Notes: generated by a model not told the origin, from the sequence alone. DNA of 64,000 nucleotides from Mycolicibacterium sp. YH-1 (GCF_022557175.1 NZ_CP092915.1:4340001-4404000); one strand, 5' to 3'. Numbered from the stretch's first letter, positions 19,012 to 27,876 are shown. Numbers and translations: made by a program.

Positions 19012-19875
19012 TCAACGCGGCGCGACGCGCGCGCCCGGATCCGCGGTGGCCTCGATCTTCACGATCAGCCCACCGCGGATCGTCAGCACCACGACGGCGA
19101 ACAACCGGCCCTCGGCGAACGCGAGCAGCACGGGCTCACCCGGGGCGCCGACGACCACGGTGGCGCCCGGTCCCAGGTAGCGCAGCAGGTTCGTGGCCAC
19201 ATCGCGCGGCCCGTGGTTGACCTGCGGCGGCGGTGCCGGATCAGCGAGCACGGTGCCAACACCCCACACCGCGGGATCGAGCACCGAGGCCAGCGCCTGG
19301 AGGTCCCCTGTGGCGCATGCGGCGATGAAGGCCTCGGTGACGCGCTGGTGTTCGTCGGCGGTGACGGCGCGGACGCGAGGAGCAACAGGAGAATCGGCCG
19401 CGCGCGGGGCCGCCCCGGTGAACTTGGCCCTGGCTCGACGCGCGAGTTGTCGGCACGTTCCGACGGGCCGACCGACGGTCTCGGCGATCTCGTCGAACGG
19501 CAGCGCGAACACGTCGTGCAGCACGAACGCCACCCGCTCCCCCGGACTGAGTCGGCTCAAGGTCTCCATGAGCGCCCGGCTGACCTCGTCGTCGAGGGTC
19601 ACTCGATCAGCGGGGTCATGTTCGACGGCGATCTCATGGCCGGGCGGCAGACTTGTCTCCAGGCGGGCTCGTGCTGACCTGAGCTGGTCGAGGCACAGCC
19701 GTCCCGCCACGACGGTGAGCCAGCCTCGCTCGTCATCGATGCCGTCGGCACGCGACAACCGCAGGAACGCCTCCTGCGTGACGTCCTCAGCCTCTCCGAT
19801 GTCGCCCAGCATCTGATAGGCCAGGTTGACGAGGTAGGCGCGGTGCGCGCGCCAGGCGGCGCTCAGCTCGGTCAT
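19012..19875 (-). CDS. ECF sigma factor with C-terminal SnoaL-like domain (SigI-like)
   Basis: 287 residues. Sigma region 2 is near the N-terminus (AYQMLGDIGEAEDVTQEAFLRL) and region 4 around residues 110-160 (SPGERVAFVLHDVFALPFDEIAETVG, TCRQLARRARAKF). A SnoaL/NTF2-like domain follows from about 170 to the end, as in the ECF41 group, where it modulates sigma activity in place of a separate anti-sigma factor. Opening SAAWRAHRAYLVNLAYQM closely recalls M. tuberculosis SigI. It diverges from an NmrA-like gene with matched promoters. Confidence 0.88.
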   Translation of the reverse strand: MTELSAAWRAHRAYLVNLAYQMLGDIGEAEDVTQEAFLRLSRADGIDDERGWLTVVAGRLCLDQLRSARARLETSLPPGHEIAVEHDPADRVTLDDEVSRALMETLSRLSPGERVAFVLHDVFALPFDEIAETVGRPVGTCRQLARRARAKFTGAAPRAADSPVAPRVRAVTADEHQRVTEAFIAACATGDLQALASVLDPAVWGVGTVLADPAPPPQVNHGPRDVATNLLRYLGPGATVVVGAPGEPVLLAFAEGRLFAVVVLTIRGGLIVKIEATADPGARVAPR

Positions 19876-19883
19876 GGTCTTAT

Positions 19884-19910
19884 GACGGAACGGAGCCCGG
19901 AAAAGTTACA
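19884..19910 (-). promoter_or_regulatory. ECF41-type promoter TGTAACT-N16-CGTC for the SigI-like gene
   Basis: On the minus strand TGTAACT and CGTC are 16 nt apart, as in the ECF41 consensus TGTCACA-N16-CGTC. The -10 CGTC lies exactly 8 nt before the sigma-factor ATG, implying autoregulation and a near-leaderless mRNA. Confidence 0.65.
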
Positions 19911-19920
19911 GGTGGCGGTG

Positions 19921-19947
19921 CGTAACTTTCTGCGCGCCAGTCCCGTC
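19921..19947 (+). promoter_or_regulatory. ECF41-type promoter CGTAACT-N16-CGTC for the NmrA-like gene
   Basis: Mirror image of the previous site: CGTAACT (19921-19927), 16 nt, CGTC (19944-19947), then exactly 8 nt to the NmrA-like ATG. The two -35 elements form the inverted repeat AAAGTTAC-N12-GTAACTTT (19902-19929). Confidence 0.65.
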
Positions 19948-19955
19948 CTTGATGC

Positions 19956-20792
19956 ATGTTCACGATTCTCGTCACCGGCGCCACCGGCAACGTCGGCCGC
20001 CCCCTGGTCACCCAACTCGCGACGGCGGGCGTCGACGTCCGCGCGGTCACCCGCAACCCCGACAGCGCCAATCTTCCGCCGGGAGTCGACGTCTACCGCA
20101 CCGCACTCGACGGCCTGCCCGGCTCCGACGCGGTGTTCCTCAACTCCCGCGCGCTCGGCGATCGACTGCGCGCCACCGTCGAGGCGGCCCGCGCGGCCGG
20201 AGTGCAGCGGCTGGTCGCGCTGTCGGCGATCAATGCCGACGACGACTTCGCCCGTCAGCCATCGCGCGTCCGCGGCGACCGCAACAAGGAGGTCGACGAA
20301 CTCGCCGCCGGGTCGGGGCTGGAGTGGGTCAGCCTGCGGCCCAGCGTGTTCGCGTCGAACTTCGCGGGAATGTGGGCGTCGCAGATCCGCGGCGGCGACA
20401 TCGTCAGCGGGCCGTACGCGACGGCGTCGGTGGCACCGATCGCCGACGCCGACATCTCGGCCGTCGCGGCGCACGCTCTGCTGACCGACGACCTTGTGGG
20501 CCAACGCATCCCGCTGACCGGGCCGCAGGCGCTGACCAACGCCGAACTCGTCGAGACCATCGGTGCGGCGCTGGGGCGGCCCCTCGAGTACCACGAACTG
20601 CCGCCAGATCTGGTGCGCCAACGGTTCGTCGACATCGGCTTTCCCGAGGCCTTCGCCGACGCCTACATGGGCCTGCTCGCCGAGACGGTCCAGCGGCCCG
20701 CACAGGTGACAGCCGACGTCGAGAAGACCCTCGAGCGTCCGGCCACATCGTTCGCCAGTTGGGCGTCCGACCATCGCCACCTCTTCAATTAA
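19956..20792 (+). CDS. NmrA-like NAD(P)-binding oxidoreductase
   Basis: 278 residues. The Rossmann glycine motif is LVTGATGNVGRPL at the N-terminus. The remainder fits the atypical short-chain dehydrogenase NmrA/quinone-oxidoreductase-2 group (VQRLVALSAINAD, SLRPSVFASNFAGMW). It probably senses or reduces a redox-active compound. Its promoter mirrors that of the SigI-like gene, so it is the likely primary target of that sigma factor. The Ddn-like gene follows after 15 nt. Confidence 0.87.
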   Translation: MFTILVTGATGNVGRPLVTQLATAGVDVRAVTRNPDSANLPPGVDVYRTALDGLPGSDAVFLNSRALGDRLRATVEAARAAGVQRLVALSAINADDDFARQPSRVRGDRNKEVDELAAGSGLEWVSLRPSVFASNFAGMWASQIRGGDIVSGPYATASVAPIADADISAVAAHALLTDDLVGQRIPLTGPQALTNAELVETIGAALGRPLEYHELPPDLVRQRFVDIGFPEAFADAYMGLLAETVQRPAQVTADVEKTLERPATSFASWASDHRHLFN

Positions 20793-20807
20793 CAAGGGAG
20801 TCACCAC

Positions 20808-21257
20808 ATGTCGAGTACAACCAATCCGAGCCCGCCGCGCTGGCTCAAGCAGATGAACAAACTGGTGCTCGCGATGGGGCGCCTCGGCGTTCCGGCCGGT
20901 CCGTCGCAAGTGCTGACGGTGCCGGGACGCAAGTCCGGGCAACCGCGGAGCACGCCGATGACGCCGTTCGATCACGACGGCGGCCTGTACACCGTGGCGG
21001 GGTACCCCGGTGCCGACTGGGCGGCCAATGCCCGCGCCGCGGGTGTGGGCACGCTCACCCGTGGCCGGCGCTCGCGCCGGGTGCGGATCGTCGAGCTGTC
21101 CGCTGCCGAGTCGAGGCCCGTGTTGCGGGCCTTCGCACGCGAGGTTCCGGTCGGGGTCGGGTTCGCCAAACGCAGCGGACTCGTCGTCGACGGCACACCA
21201 GACGAGTTCGAGGCATTGGCCGGACGATTGGCGGTGTTCAGGTTCGACCCCGCCTGA
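20808..21257 (+). CDS. Deazaflavin (F420)-dependent nitroreductase family protein
   Basis: 149 residues, standard length for the Ddn-like split-barrel family. It has LTVPGRKSGQPRSTPMTPF, the phosphate-contacting segment of F420-binding proteins, and YTVAGYPGADWAANARAAG. These enzymes reduce quinones with F420H2 in the membrane-facing cytosol. RBS AGGGAG precedes the ATG. It is 15 nt behind the NmrA-like gene, so probably in the SigI-type regulon too. Confidence 0.9.
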   Translation: MSSTTNPSPPRWLKQMNKLVLAMGRLGVPAGPSQVLTVPGRKSGQPRSTPMTPFDHDGGLYTVAGYPGADWAANARAAGVGTLTRGRRSRRVRIVELSAAESRPVLRAFAREVPVGVGFAKRSGLVVDGTPDEFEALAGRLAVFRFDPA

Positions 21258-21347
21258 CGGCGCGCGCGTCTCGGATTTGAAGTGCCTGTGCCGGTAGCAC
21301 CATCGGCTATAGACGCTCTGACACGGCCCACGCCGCACCGCGCCTCC

Positions 21348-22115
21348 CTAAGTCGTTGGCACCGTGCCGCCGTCGACCGTCACGTCGACTCCGACCACCG
21401 AGGACGCGGCATCGGACACCAGAAACGCGATCACGTCGGCGACCTCCTCAGGCCGGGCCGGGCGGCCCAGCGGGATGCCGCCGAGCGAGTCCATCAACGA
21501 CTGCAGCGCGGCGGCCTCGTCGGTGCCGCTCGCGGCAGCGATGCGGGCGATCAAGGCGTCGGCCGCGGTGGTCTGGATGAATCCCGGGGACACGGTGTTG
21601 ACCCGAATACCCTTGGGCGCGAGTTCATTCGCCAAGCCCCTGCTGTAGGTGCGCAGCGCCGCCTTGGCTGCGGCGTAGCCCAGCGTGCCGTCGAACAGCG
21701 GCATGCGAGCCTGAATCGAGGCGACGTGCACGATGGCGCCGGACCCACCGGCGATCATCGCGGGCGCCAGTGCGCGGTCCAGTCGTACCGCACTGAGCAG
21801 GTTGAGTTGCAGTTCGGCGAGCCAGTGCTCATCGGTGAGTGCGGCGAATCCGCCTGCGGGCGACGATGATCCGCCGGCGACGTGCACCAGTATCTGCGCG
21901 CCGCCGCGGGCCGAGACGTGCTCGGCCACCGTCAGCGCACCTTCGCCGGTGGTGATGTCGGCGGCGACGAAGTCGACCGACTCGTCGAGTTCCCCGCGGC
22001 TGCGGGCGACCGCGGTGACCGATGCGCCCATGGTGCGCAACCGGTCGACGACCGCGGCGCCCGCACCCTTGGTCCCGCCGGTCACCACGGCGCGCCTGCC
22101 GCGCAGGGCCGTCAC
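21348..22115 (-). CDS. Short-chain dehydrogenase/reductase
   Basis: 255 residues from GTG 22115, which overlaps the MerR stop by 4 nt (GTGA). Cofactor motif [13 protein letters not shown], and catalytic Tyr-Lys in GYAAAKAAL with the Ser in HVASIQA. The C-terminus ([18 protein letters not shown]) is typical. It oxidises or reduces a hydroxyl/keto group with NAD(P). Coupling to the MerR gene suggests it helps clear the ligand sensed by that regulator. Confidence 0.9.
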   Translation of the reverse strand: MTALRGRRAVVTGGTKGAGAAVVDRLRTMGASVTAVARSRGELDESVDFVAADITTGEGALTVAEHVSARGGAQILVHVAGGSSSPAGGFAALTDEHWLAELQLNLLSAVRLDRALAPAMIAGGSGAIVHVASIQARMPLFDGTLGYAAAKAALRTYSRGLANELAPKGIRVNTVSPGFIQTTAADALIARIAAASGTDEAAALQSLMDSLGGIPLGRPARPEEVADVIAFLVSDAASSVVGVDVTVDGGTVPTT

Positions 22116-22930
22116 GAGACGGCCTCGCGGCCGGACCGGAACACGGGCCAGCACAGGTCGGTCACCCACTGGGACGAGTCCTCGTCATCCCAGAAGAAGC
22201 GTTCGTAGTACTCCCGCAGTGGCGCCTCGACGCTGATCTCGTGGCGGGTGGCGTACTCCCCCAGCTCGGAGTAGACGAGGTCGACGTCATCGTGCGAGCC
22301 GGTGTGCCGCAGCACGACGAGTTCGGCGGCAGGCACCGTGTAGCCGACGACCCGTCCGGTCGGTGCCACCGCGCCGCGCACCGGGATGAACACCGTGGCC
22401 GCGCCGCGGTCGCTGGCGAAGACGTCGAAGCCGTACAGGCCACCGGGCGCGCCGGTTCGGGTGAGCCCCTGGGCGCTGATCTCCGCCAGCAGTTCGGTCA
22501 CCGCCCCCTCGAACCACTGCGGCAGGTCGTCGCGGTCGATTTCGGCGTGAACGGCGATCGCCGCCGTCGCCGCGACACTGAGGTGCCGGACGGACGGTCC
22601 GTCAGAGGGTCGGTCCAGGATCGTGCGCAGTGCCTGGACGGCGGCCTGCGTGCTGGCCAGCCTGGCCTCGAGCCTGCCGAGGTGCGCGCTGATCAGGGCG
22701 TTGCGCTCAGCGGGCGCGGCCATCAGCACCGACCTCACGTCGGCCACCGGCATGTCCAGCGCACGCAGACGGCGCACCACCTGCGCCGTGGGCACCTGGT
22801 CGAGCGTGTAGTAGCGGTAGCCGGTCGCGGGATCCACCTGATGGGGCGCCACCAGCCCGACGTCGTGGTAGTGCCGCAGCGTCTTGACGCTCAGTTGCGT
22901 CATTCGGGAGAAGTCGCCGATCGAGAGCAT
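22112..22930 (-). CDS. MerR family regulator with GyrI-like effector domain
   Basis: 272 residues. The N-terminal winged helix ([32 protein letters not shown], split here only in description) is classical MerR. A coiled-coil dimer helix follows ([20 protein letters not shown]). The C-terminal 150 residues resemble the GyrI/BmrR drug-binding fold, so it may sense a hydrophobic compound. It is not a B12-binding LitR type despite the nearby photolyase. It probably activates its own promoter and the coupled SDR. Confidence 0.9.
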   Translation of the reverse strand: MLSIGDFSRMTQLSVKTLRHYHDVGLVAPHQVDPATGYRYYTLDQVPTAQVVRRLRALDMPVADVRSVLMAAPAERNALISAHLGRLEARLASTQAAVQALRTILDRPSDGPSVRHLSVAATAAIAVHAEIDRDDLPQWFEGAVTELLAEISAQGLTRTGAPGGLYGFDVFASDRGAATVFIPVRGAVAPTGRVVGYTVPAAELVVLRHTGSHDDVDLVYSELGEYATRHEISVEAPLREYYERFFWDDEDSSQWVTDLCWPVFRSGREAVS

Positions 22931-22936
22931 GTAGCC

Positions 22937-22967
22937 AGTTTGGAGTCTCCCCGTGCGGGAGAGTCAA
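22937..22967 (-). promoter_or_regulatory. MerR-type promoter with 19-bp spacer
   Basis: On the minus strand, TTGACT (22962-22967) and CAAACT (22937-22942) are 19 bp apart, the over-long spacer typical of MerR-controlled promoters. The spacer holds the dyad TCTCCC-N5-GGGAGA. The -10 ends 6 nt before the MerR ATG, so autoregulation with a very short leader is expected. Confidence 0.7.
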
Positions 22968-22988
22968 GCCTGCGTCTGTCGCAGCGCT

Positions 22989-23858
22989 TCAGCGCACCTT
23001 CGCGATGACGTCCTCCGCGAAGCGTTCGATCGAGGCGCGGAAGGACTCGACGTCCCCGTCGACCGTCTCGGGAGCGCCCATCCACGGTGCACACATCACG
23101 GCGGTCACGCCGATGTCCTCGGCGCGCATGAACAGGTCGGCGGTGGGAATCTCCATGAGCGCCAACATGATCTCGAACGGCTCGTTGTCGCGCCCGTACT
23201 CACGGCGCAGCGCGTGGACCCGTTCGACGTGGCGCACCGCGTCGTCCCACGTGTATGCGGCGCCGACCCAGCCGTCGCACAGCCGGGCAGCACGCCGCAG
23301 CGCGGCCTCTGACTCGCCACCGCACATGATCGGCACCGTCGACGGTGGATGCGGTTCCAGCATGATCTCCGGCACTTGGTAGTGCTCGCCCTGCCATGAC
23401 ACCCAGCCGCCCTGCCACAGTGCACGCAGCGCGGGGATCATCTCGCTGAGCCGCTGGCCCCGGTCGTCGAAGGACTGCCCGAGCAGGTCGAACTCCTCGC
23501 GCATCCACCCCGCCCCGACCGCCAGCGCCACCCGCCCCTGCGAGATGACCGCCGCGGTCGCGACCTGCTTGGCCACCTGCAGAAGCGGCCGCGACGGCGC
23601 GACGTAGACGGCGTTGGTGAAGCGCAGCTGGCTGGTGAGGGCGGCCATCGCCCCGATCATCACCCATGAGTCGGGCCAGGCCGTCTCCGGCTGCCACGGC
23701 GGTTTGTCAGCCCCGGTCGGATACGGCGATTTCAGGTCCCGCGGATAGATCAGGTGATCAGCGCAGATCATGCCGTCGTAGCCGGTTTCGTCGAGCATGC
23801 GGGTCACGGCCAAGGCGTCTGCGGTGTTCAGGAAAGCCGTCCCCGACCAGAATTGCAT
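22989..23858 (-). CDS. LLM-class F420-dependent oxidoreductase
   Basis: 289 residues from ATG 23858 with RBS GAGGAA. It has luciferase-like TIM-barrel signatures VALAVGAGWMREEFDLLGQSFDDRG, which mark F420-dependent family members in mycobacteria, and PIMCGGESEAALRRAARLCDGWVG near the phosphate site. Substrate unknown. It is divergent from the photolyase gene with 59 nt between. Confidence 0.9.
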   Translation of the reverse strand: MQFWSGTAFLNTADALAVTRMLDETGYDGMICADHLIYPRDLKSPYPTGADKPPWQPETAWPDSWVMIGAMAALTSQLRFTNAVYVAPSRPLLQVAKQVATAAVISQGRVALAVGAGWMREEFDLLGQSFDDRGQRLSEMIPALRALWQGGWVSWQGEHYQVPEIMLEPHPPSTVPIMCGGESEAALRRAARLCDGWVGAAYTWDDAVRHVERVHALRREYGRDNEPFEIMLALMEIPTADLFMRAEDIGVTAVMCAPWMGAPETVDGDVESFRASIERFAEDVIAKVR

Positions 23859-23917
23859 TTCCTCACCCTGCCTCACCCCCGGGTTTTCGGACGGCGAATT
23901 CGGGGCAAGATCAATCC

Positions 23918-25210
23918 ATGCCCACGCTGATGTGGTTTCGGCGGGACCTTCGCCTTCACGATCTGCCGCCGCTGCTGGACGCGGCTGCAGCCGATGAGCC
24001 CGTGCTCGCCTGCTACGTGCTCGACCCGCGGTTGCGGGCCTCGTCGGGCGGACGGCGGCTGGCCTACCTCTACGACGCGCTGCGCGAACTGCGCGACGGC
24101 CTGAACGGTCGGCTGCTGGTGACCGGTGGCCGCCCCGAGACCCGAATACCAGCTCTGGCCAAGCAGATCGGCGCGAGCTCCGTGCACGTGACGGGTGACT
24201 ACTCGCCGTTCGGCATGCGTCGCGACGCGGTGGTGCGTGCCGCCCTCGGTGACGTGCCGCTGGAGGAGACGGGCTCGCCGTACCTGGTGACACCGGGGCG
24301 CGTCACCAAGGGTGACGGCACGCCCTACAAGGTGTTCACGCCGTTCTACGCCGCCTGGCGCGACCATGGTTGGCGCGCCCCGGCGGCGACCGGCCCCTCG
24401 TCGGCCGAGTGGATCGACCCGGCCGATGTGGACGGCGGAGTCGACATCCCCACGGGTGACGTCGAACTCGACCTACCGGCCGGCGAGCGCGCGGCACGCG
24501 CCCAGTGGCGCGACTTCATCTCGGACGGGCTCGCGAGATACGCCGACGACCGCAACCGGCCCGACGCCGACGGCATCAGCCGAATGTCGGCACACCTCAA
24601 GTTCGGCACGATTCACCCGCGCACGATGGCCGTGGACCTGGGTAACGGCGCGGGCGCCCAGGCGTACCTACGCGAGCTCGCGTTCCGCGACTTCTATGCG
24701 GGCGTGCTCCACGAATGGCCGGAAAGCGCCTGGCAGAACTGGAACAGATCCTTCGACGGTATCGAGACCGATGACGACGATGACGCCCAAACCCGGTTCG
24801 AGACGTGGAAGGCGGGCCGAACCGGCTTCCCGATCGTCGACGCGGGTATGCGCCAACTCGCCGAAACCGGGTTCATGCACAATCGCGTGCGGATGATCGT
24901 CGCGTCATTCCTGGTCAAGGACCTGCACCTGCCGTGGCAGTGGGGCGCGCGCTGGTTCCTCGAGCAGCTCACCGACGGTGACATGGCCAGTAACCAGCAC
25001 GGCTGGCAGTGGGCTGCGGGGTGTGGCACCGACGCGGCGCCCTACTTCCGGGTGTTCAACCCGAGCACCCAGGGCGACAAGTTCGATCCCGACGAGGTCT
25101 ATGTGCGGCGATGGGTCCCGGAGTACGGCAGCGAGCACTACCCCGAGCCGATGGTCGACCACAAGGCCGAGCGTTCCGAGGCGCTGCGTCGCTACGGGGA
25201 GATCCGCTGA
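23918..25210 (+). CDS. phr: Deoxyribodipyrimidine photolyase
   Basis: 430 residues. Repairs UV cyclobutane dimers using light and FAD. N-terminal antenna domain starts PTLMWFRRDLRLHD. The FAD domain has SRMSAHLKFGTIHPR, LAFRDFYAGVLHEWP, and the signature region MRQLAETGFMHNRVRMIVASFLVKDL with HGWQWAAGCGTDAAPYFRVFNP. It is a class I CPD-photolyase by these motifs. ATG 23918 begins the conserved N-terminus. Confidence 0.95.
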   Translation: MPTLMWFRRDLRLHDLPPLLDAAAADEPVLACYVLDPRLRASSGGRRLAYLYDALRELRDGLNGRLLVTGGRPETRIPALAKQIGASSVHVTGDYSPFGMRRDAVVRAALGDVPLEETGSPYLVTPGRVTKGDGTPYKVFTPFYAAWRDHGWRAPAATGPSSAEWIDPADVDGGVDIPTGDVELDLPAGERAARAQWRDFISDGLARYADDRNRPDADGISRMSAHLKFGTIHPRTMAVDLGNGAGAQAYLRELAFRDFYAGVLHEWPESAWQNWNRSFDGIETDDDDDAQTRFETWKAGRTGFPIVDAGMRQLAETGFMHNRVRMIVASFLVKDLHLPWQWGARWFLEQLTDGDMASNQHGWQWAAGCGTDAAPYFRVFNPSTQGDKFDPDEVYVRRWVPEYGSEHYPEPMVDHKAERSEALRRYGEIR

Positions 25211-25295
25211 CACGCGCGCCGGCGGTGACACCGACCGAATACGACGCCGCGTCGTATGCCAGAATGGCGCAGGACCCAGACCGTAAGGAGCAACC

Positions 25296-25550
25296 GTGGC
25301 GAACACCGAGGTGGAACGACACACCGGCGTCGACGTCGAGGAAGTGCCCTCGGCGAACTGGGGTTGGTCCAAGGAGAACCCCCGGCTGATCCGTATCGGC
25401 GGCATCCTGTCCGCGATCTTCATGCTCGCGATGATGCACGGCAACCACGTCGGCCACGTGGAGGACGTCTTCCTCGTCTTCTTCGCAGTGGTGATCCTCG
25501 GCATCGTCGCCCGCGACTGGTGGATGCGTCGCCACGGCTGGACCCGCTAG
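25296..25550 (+). CDS. DUF2631-type small membrane protein
   Basis: 84 residues from GTG 25296 with AAGGAG upstream. A soluble N-terminal 28 residues ([20 protein letters not shown]) precede two hydrophobic segments (about 33-48 and 56-72) and a basic tail ([11 protein letters not shown]). This pattern is the actinobacterial DUF2631 family. M. tuberculosis has a comparable small membrane protein in this region. Function unknown. Its stop is 12 nt from the convergent LLM gene stop. Confidence 0.8.
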   Translation: MANTEVERHTGVDVEEVPSANWGWSKENPRLIRIGGILSAIFMLAMMHGNHVGHVEDVFLVFFAVVILGIVARDWWMRRHGWTR

Positions 25551-25562
25551 CCTCGATCGAAT

Positions 25563-26510
25563 TCAGGCCGCGTCGATGACGAGGCGGCCGAACCTCTCGA
25601 TCGACTCCAGCGTGTGCGCGAGGCTATCGCCCGGCACCGCCACCTGTACCCACGTGACGCCCAGCGCGGCGAGCTTCGCGACGCCCTCGAGGTAGACCTC
25701 CGGGTTGAAGTCGTCATCACCGGGATTACCGCCCACGCTGTTGGAGTACATGATGTCCAGCACCGACGGGTCACGGCCCAGCGCCTCGCACTTGGAGTGA
25801 AAGTCATCGATGCCGGCCTTGAGATCATCGAGTGAGTCCATCGCCGTGGTGCGGGCCGTCTGAGCCAGACTCGCCGGCGCCGGGAACGGGCACCAGCCGT
25901 CGCCGAACTCTGCGGCACGGCGGCGAGCCGCACCGGTGTTGCCGCCGATCCAGATCGGCGGGTGCGGGTGGGTGACCGGACGGGGGTGCGCGGTGATCCC
26001 GTTGGCGTTGAAATGTCGACCGTCATAGGACATGTCGTCGGTGGTCCAGACGGCGCGGATCACTTCCAGCGCCTCCTCGACGAGTTGGCCGCGCTCGTCG
26101 AAGTCGACACCGAGAGCGGCGAACTCACGCTTGAGGTAACCGACGCCGACGGCGAGGGTGAATCGGCCGCCGGAAAGCACGTCGAGCGTGGCACCGGCCT
26201 TCGCCACGACGAACGGGTTGCGATAGGGCAGCACCACCACGTGCGGGATCAACCGCAGCGTCGTGGTGTGTGCGGCCGCGAATCCCATCGCCACGAACGG
26301 ATCCAGTGTGTCGTGGCCCCCGTGCTCAAGCCACTTCTGGGTGGGCGCGGGGTGATCGGTGAACCCGAAGCCGCTGAACCCGGCCGTCTCGGCCGCGACC
26401 GCGACCGCCGCCACTCCCCTGCCGTCCACGAGTTCCGGGTTGTACGGATGGCTGTGCATTGGGTGTGTGAAGGTGAACCGCATCTTCGCAGGCTTTGTTG
26501 TCGTAGGCAC
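25563..26510 (-). CDS. LLM-class F420-dependent oxidoreductase
   Basis: 315 residues from GTG 26510, which has AGAGGA about 9 nt upstream. TIM-barrel motifs include FSGFGFTDHPAP, LAVGVGYLKREFAALGVDFDERG and IWIGGNTGAARRRAAEFGDGW. Related to, but clearly distinct from, the LLM protein at 22989-23858. It lies 13 nt behind the acyl-CoA dehydrogenase gene on the same strand and should share its promoter and the motif at 27764-27790. Possible monooxygenase or dehydrogenase of the catabolic cluster. Confidence 0.88.
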   Translation of the reverse strand: MPTTTKPAKMRFTFTHPMHSHPYNPELVDGRGVAAVAVAAETAGFSGFGFTDHPAPTQKWLEHGGHDTLDPFVAMGFAAAHTTTLRLIPHVVVLPYRNPFVVAKAGATLDVLSGGRFTLAVGVGYLKREFAALGVDFDERGQLVEEALEVIRAVWTTDDMSYDGRHFNANGITAHPRPVTHPHPPIWIGGNTGAARRRAAEFGDGWCPFPAPASLAQTARTTAMDSLDDLKAGIDDFHSKCEALGRDPSVLDIMYSNSVGGNPGDDDFNPEVYLEGVAKLAALGVTWVQVAVPGDSLAHTLESIERFGRLVIDAA

Positions 26511-26523
26511 TGACTCAGTCCTC

Positions 26524-27720
26524 TCAGGACGCCCGGATGGGCGAGTAGTTGGGTCGCCCAAGGCCGAGTTCGTGTTGGGCGATCATGTTGCGGAACACCT
26601 CGAGGGTGCCGCCGTAGATGCCCATCGGGGACGCCAGCCGGAACAGGTACTCAATACCGCCGTCGTCGGCCGCGTCGGCGGCGCCGTCGGTACCGACGGG
26701 CAGCACCGCCGCCGTGCCGAGGATGTCCATGAGGTCAGGTGTCAACTCCCGCAGCGCCTGTGCGATCGCCACGCGGCCGAACTTCTCCGGTGTGCTGCGC
26801 GCGGCCTCGGTGCGCGCGGCGGCCCGGCCCAGCCGGTAGGCGACCGACTCGTCATCGACGGGCCGTCTGCCGGTCGAGTCGGGTCGGCCGACGATACCGG
26901 CGACGCGGTCGAGACCGTCGGCGAGCAGGAGCAGGTGCTCGGTCATGGTCGCGATCTTCTGTAGGCCCTCGGCGTCGCGTTCGACGGTGCCATGCTCGGC
27001 GTTGAGCGCCTCGCGCAGGACCGACCAGCCCCCGTTGACGTCGCCAACCCGGTAATGGTCGGGAATGCGCACGTCGCTGTAATAGGTGATGTTGGTCCGG
27101 TCGCCGTCGACGGTGCGGATCGCCTGGATCTCCACGCCGGGGCTGGTCAGCGGCACCAGAAACATGGTCAGGCTCTTGTGCTTGGGTGCTGCCGGATCGG
27201 TGTTGGTGATGAGGAAGACGTACTGCGCGTTGTGGGCGTTCGAGGTGAACATCTTGGACCCGTTGATGATCCAGCCGTCACCGTCGCGCACGGCCCGGGT
27301 CTTGCAGGTCGCCACGTCCGATCCGCCGTCGGGTTCGGTGTAGCCCAGGCAGAGCCGTAGACGGCCGGCCAGCACACCCGGCATGACCTCCGCGACGAGT
27401 TCACGCGAACCGAACTGCTCCACGGACTTCGCGACCATTGCCGTGGTACCCCAGTGGAACCACGGCGTGTGCGCACGCCCGATCTCCAGCTCCCAGATCC
27501 GTCTGCGCACCGCGGTGAAACCGCCGTCCTCCGCGGGACGGTAGTCGCGCTCCAGATAGCCACGTTCGGCCAGCGCGAGATGCACTCCCTCGTCGAAGTT
27601 CTCACCCGTCGCGCGATCACGCGCGATCACCTCGTCGGTGACGATCGACGCCAAGAACTCCCGAAGCTCGGTCTGGAACGCGCTGTCCTCGTCGGACAGC
27701 TCGACATGTGCGAAGTCCAT
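26524..27720 (-). CDS. Acyl-CoA dehydrogenase (FadE-type)
   Basis: 398 residues. FAD-dependent alpha,beta-desaturation of an acyl-CoA. Motifs: LCLGYTEPDGGSDVATCKTRAV (substrate/FAD loop), WIINGSKMFTSNAHNAQY, and the C-terminal helix ending MGIYGGTLEVFRNMIAQHELGLGRP. First gene of a two-gene operon with the LLM enzyme. The conserved regulon motif lies 44 nt upstream of its ATG, suggesting co-regulation with the P450 and aldehyde dehydrogenase genes. The acyl chain is not predictable. Confidence 0.92.
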   Translation of the reverse strand: MDFAHVELSDEDSAFQTELREFLASIVTDEVIARDRATGENFDEGVHLALAERGYLERDYRPAEDGGFTAVRRRIWELEIGRAHTPWFHWGTTAMVAKSVEQFGSRELVAEVMPGVLAGRLRLCLGYTEPDGGSDVATCKTRAVRDGDGWIINGSKMFTSNAHNAQYVFLITNTDPAAPKHKSLTMFLVPLTSPGVEIQAIRTVDGDRTNITYYSDVRIPDHYRVGDVNGGWSVLREALNAEHGTVERDAEGLQKIATMTEHLLLLADGLDRVAGIVGRPDSTGRRPVDDESVAYRLGRAAARTEAARSTPEKFGRVAIAQALRELTPDLMDILGTAAVLPVGTDGAADAADDGGIEYLFRLASPMGIYGGTLEVFRNMIAQHELGLGRPNYSPIRAS

Positions 27721-27763
27721 CGTCGACCCCTGTCTGGAAAGTGCGGGCGCGTGCGCCTATACC

Positions 27764-27790
27764 TAACACTTACCATGAAGTTTGTAACGC
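27764..27790. promoter_or_regulatory. Conserved regulon element (copy E): TAACA-N14-TGTAA
   Basis: Upstream of the acyl-CoA dehydrogenase gene. TAACACTTACC and TTTGTAACGC have the same 14-nt spacing between core half-sites as four other copies in the window. It is the most divergent of the five at the half-sites (TAACA for TGACA, ACGC for AAGC). Confidence 0.6.
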
Positions 27791-27846
27791 AATCCGGCGG
27801 GCCACCCCGGGCGTTGTGGCGATTTCGGCGCGCTAAGGAGCGGTGA

Positions 27847-27862
27847 GCGCGCCTTTGCGCGC
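27847..27862 (-). terminator. GC hairpin after the APH-like gene
   Basis: GCGCGC-CTTT-GCGCGC forms a 6-bp stem with a 4-nt loop, 14 nt beyond the stop of the phosphotransferase gene. There is no T tract. It separates that gene from the acyl-CoA dehydrogenase transcript. Confidence 0.45.
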
Positions 27863-27876
27863 CCGAATCGCAGGGG

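Noticed and set aside
19905..19926. GTTACA...CGTAAC as a single TetR-type operator
   Set aside because: The inverted repeat is fully explained by two -35 elements of divergent ECF promoters with correct N16-CGTC partners on each side.
22112..25210. MerR regulator as a light sensor (LitR) for the photolyase
   Set aside because: The effector half is GyrI-like without a cobalamin-binding DxHxxG motif, and the LLM gene lies between it and the photolyase on the other strand.
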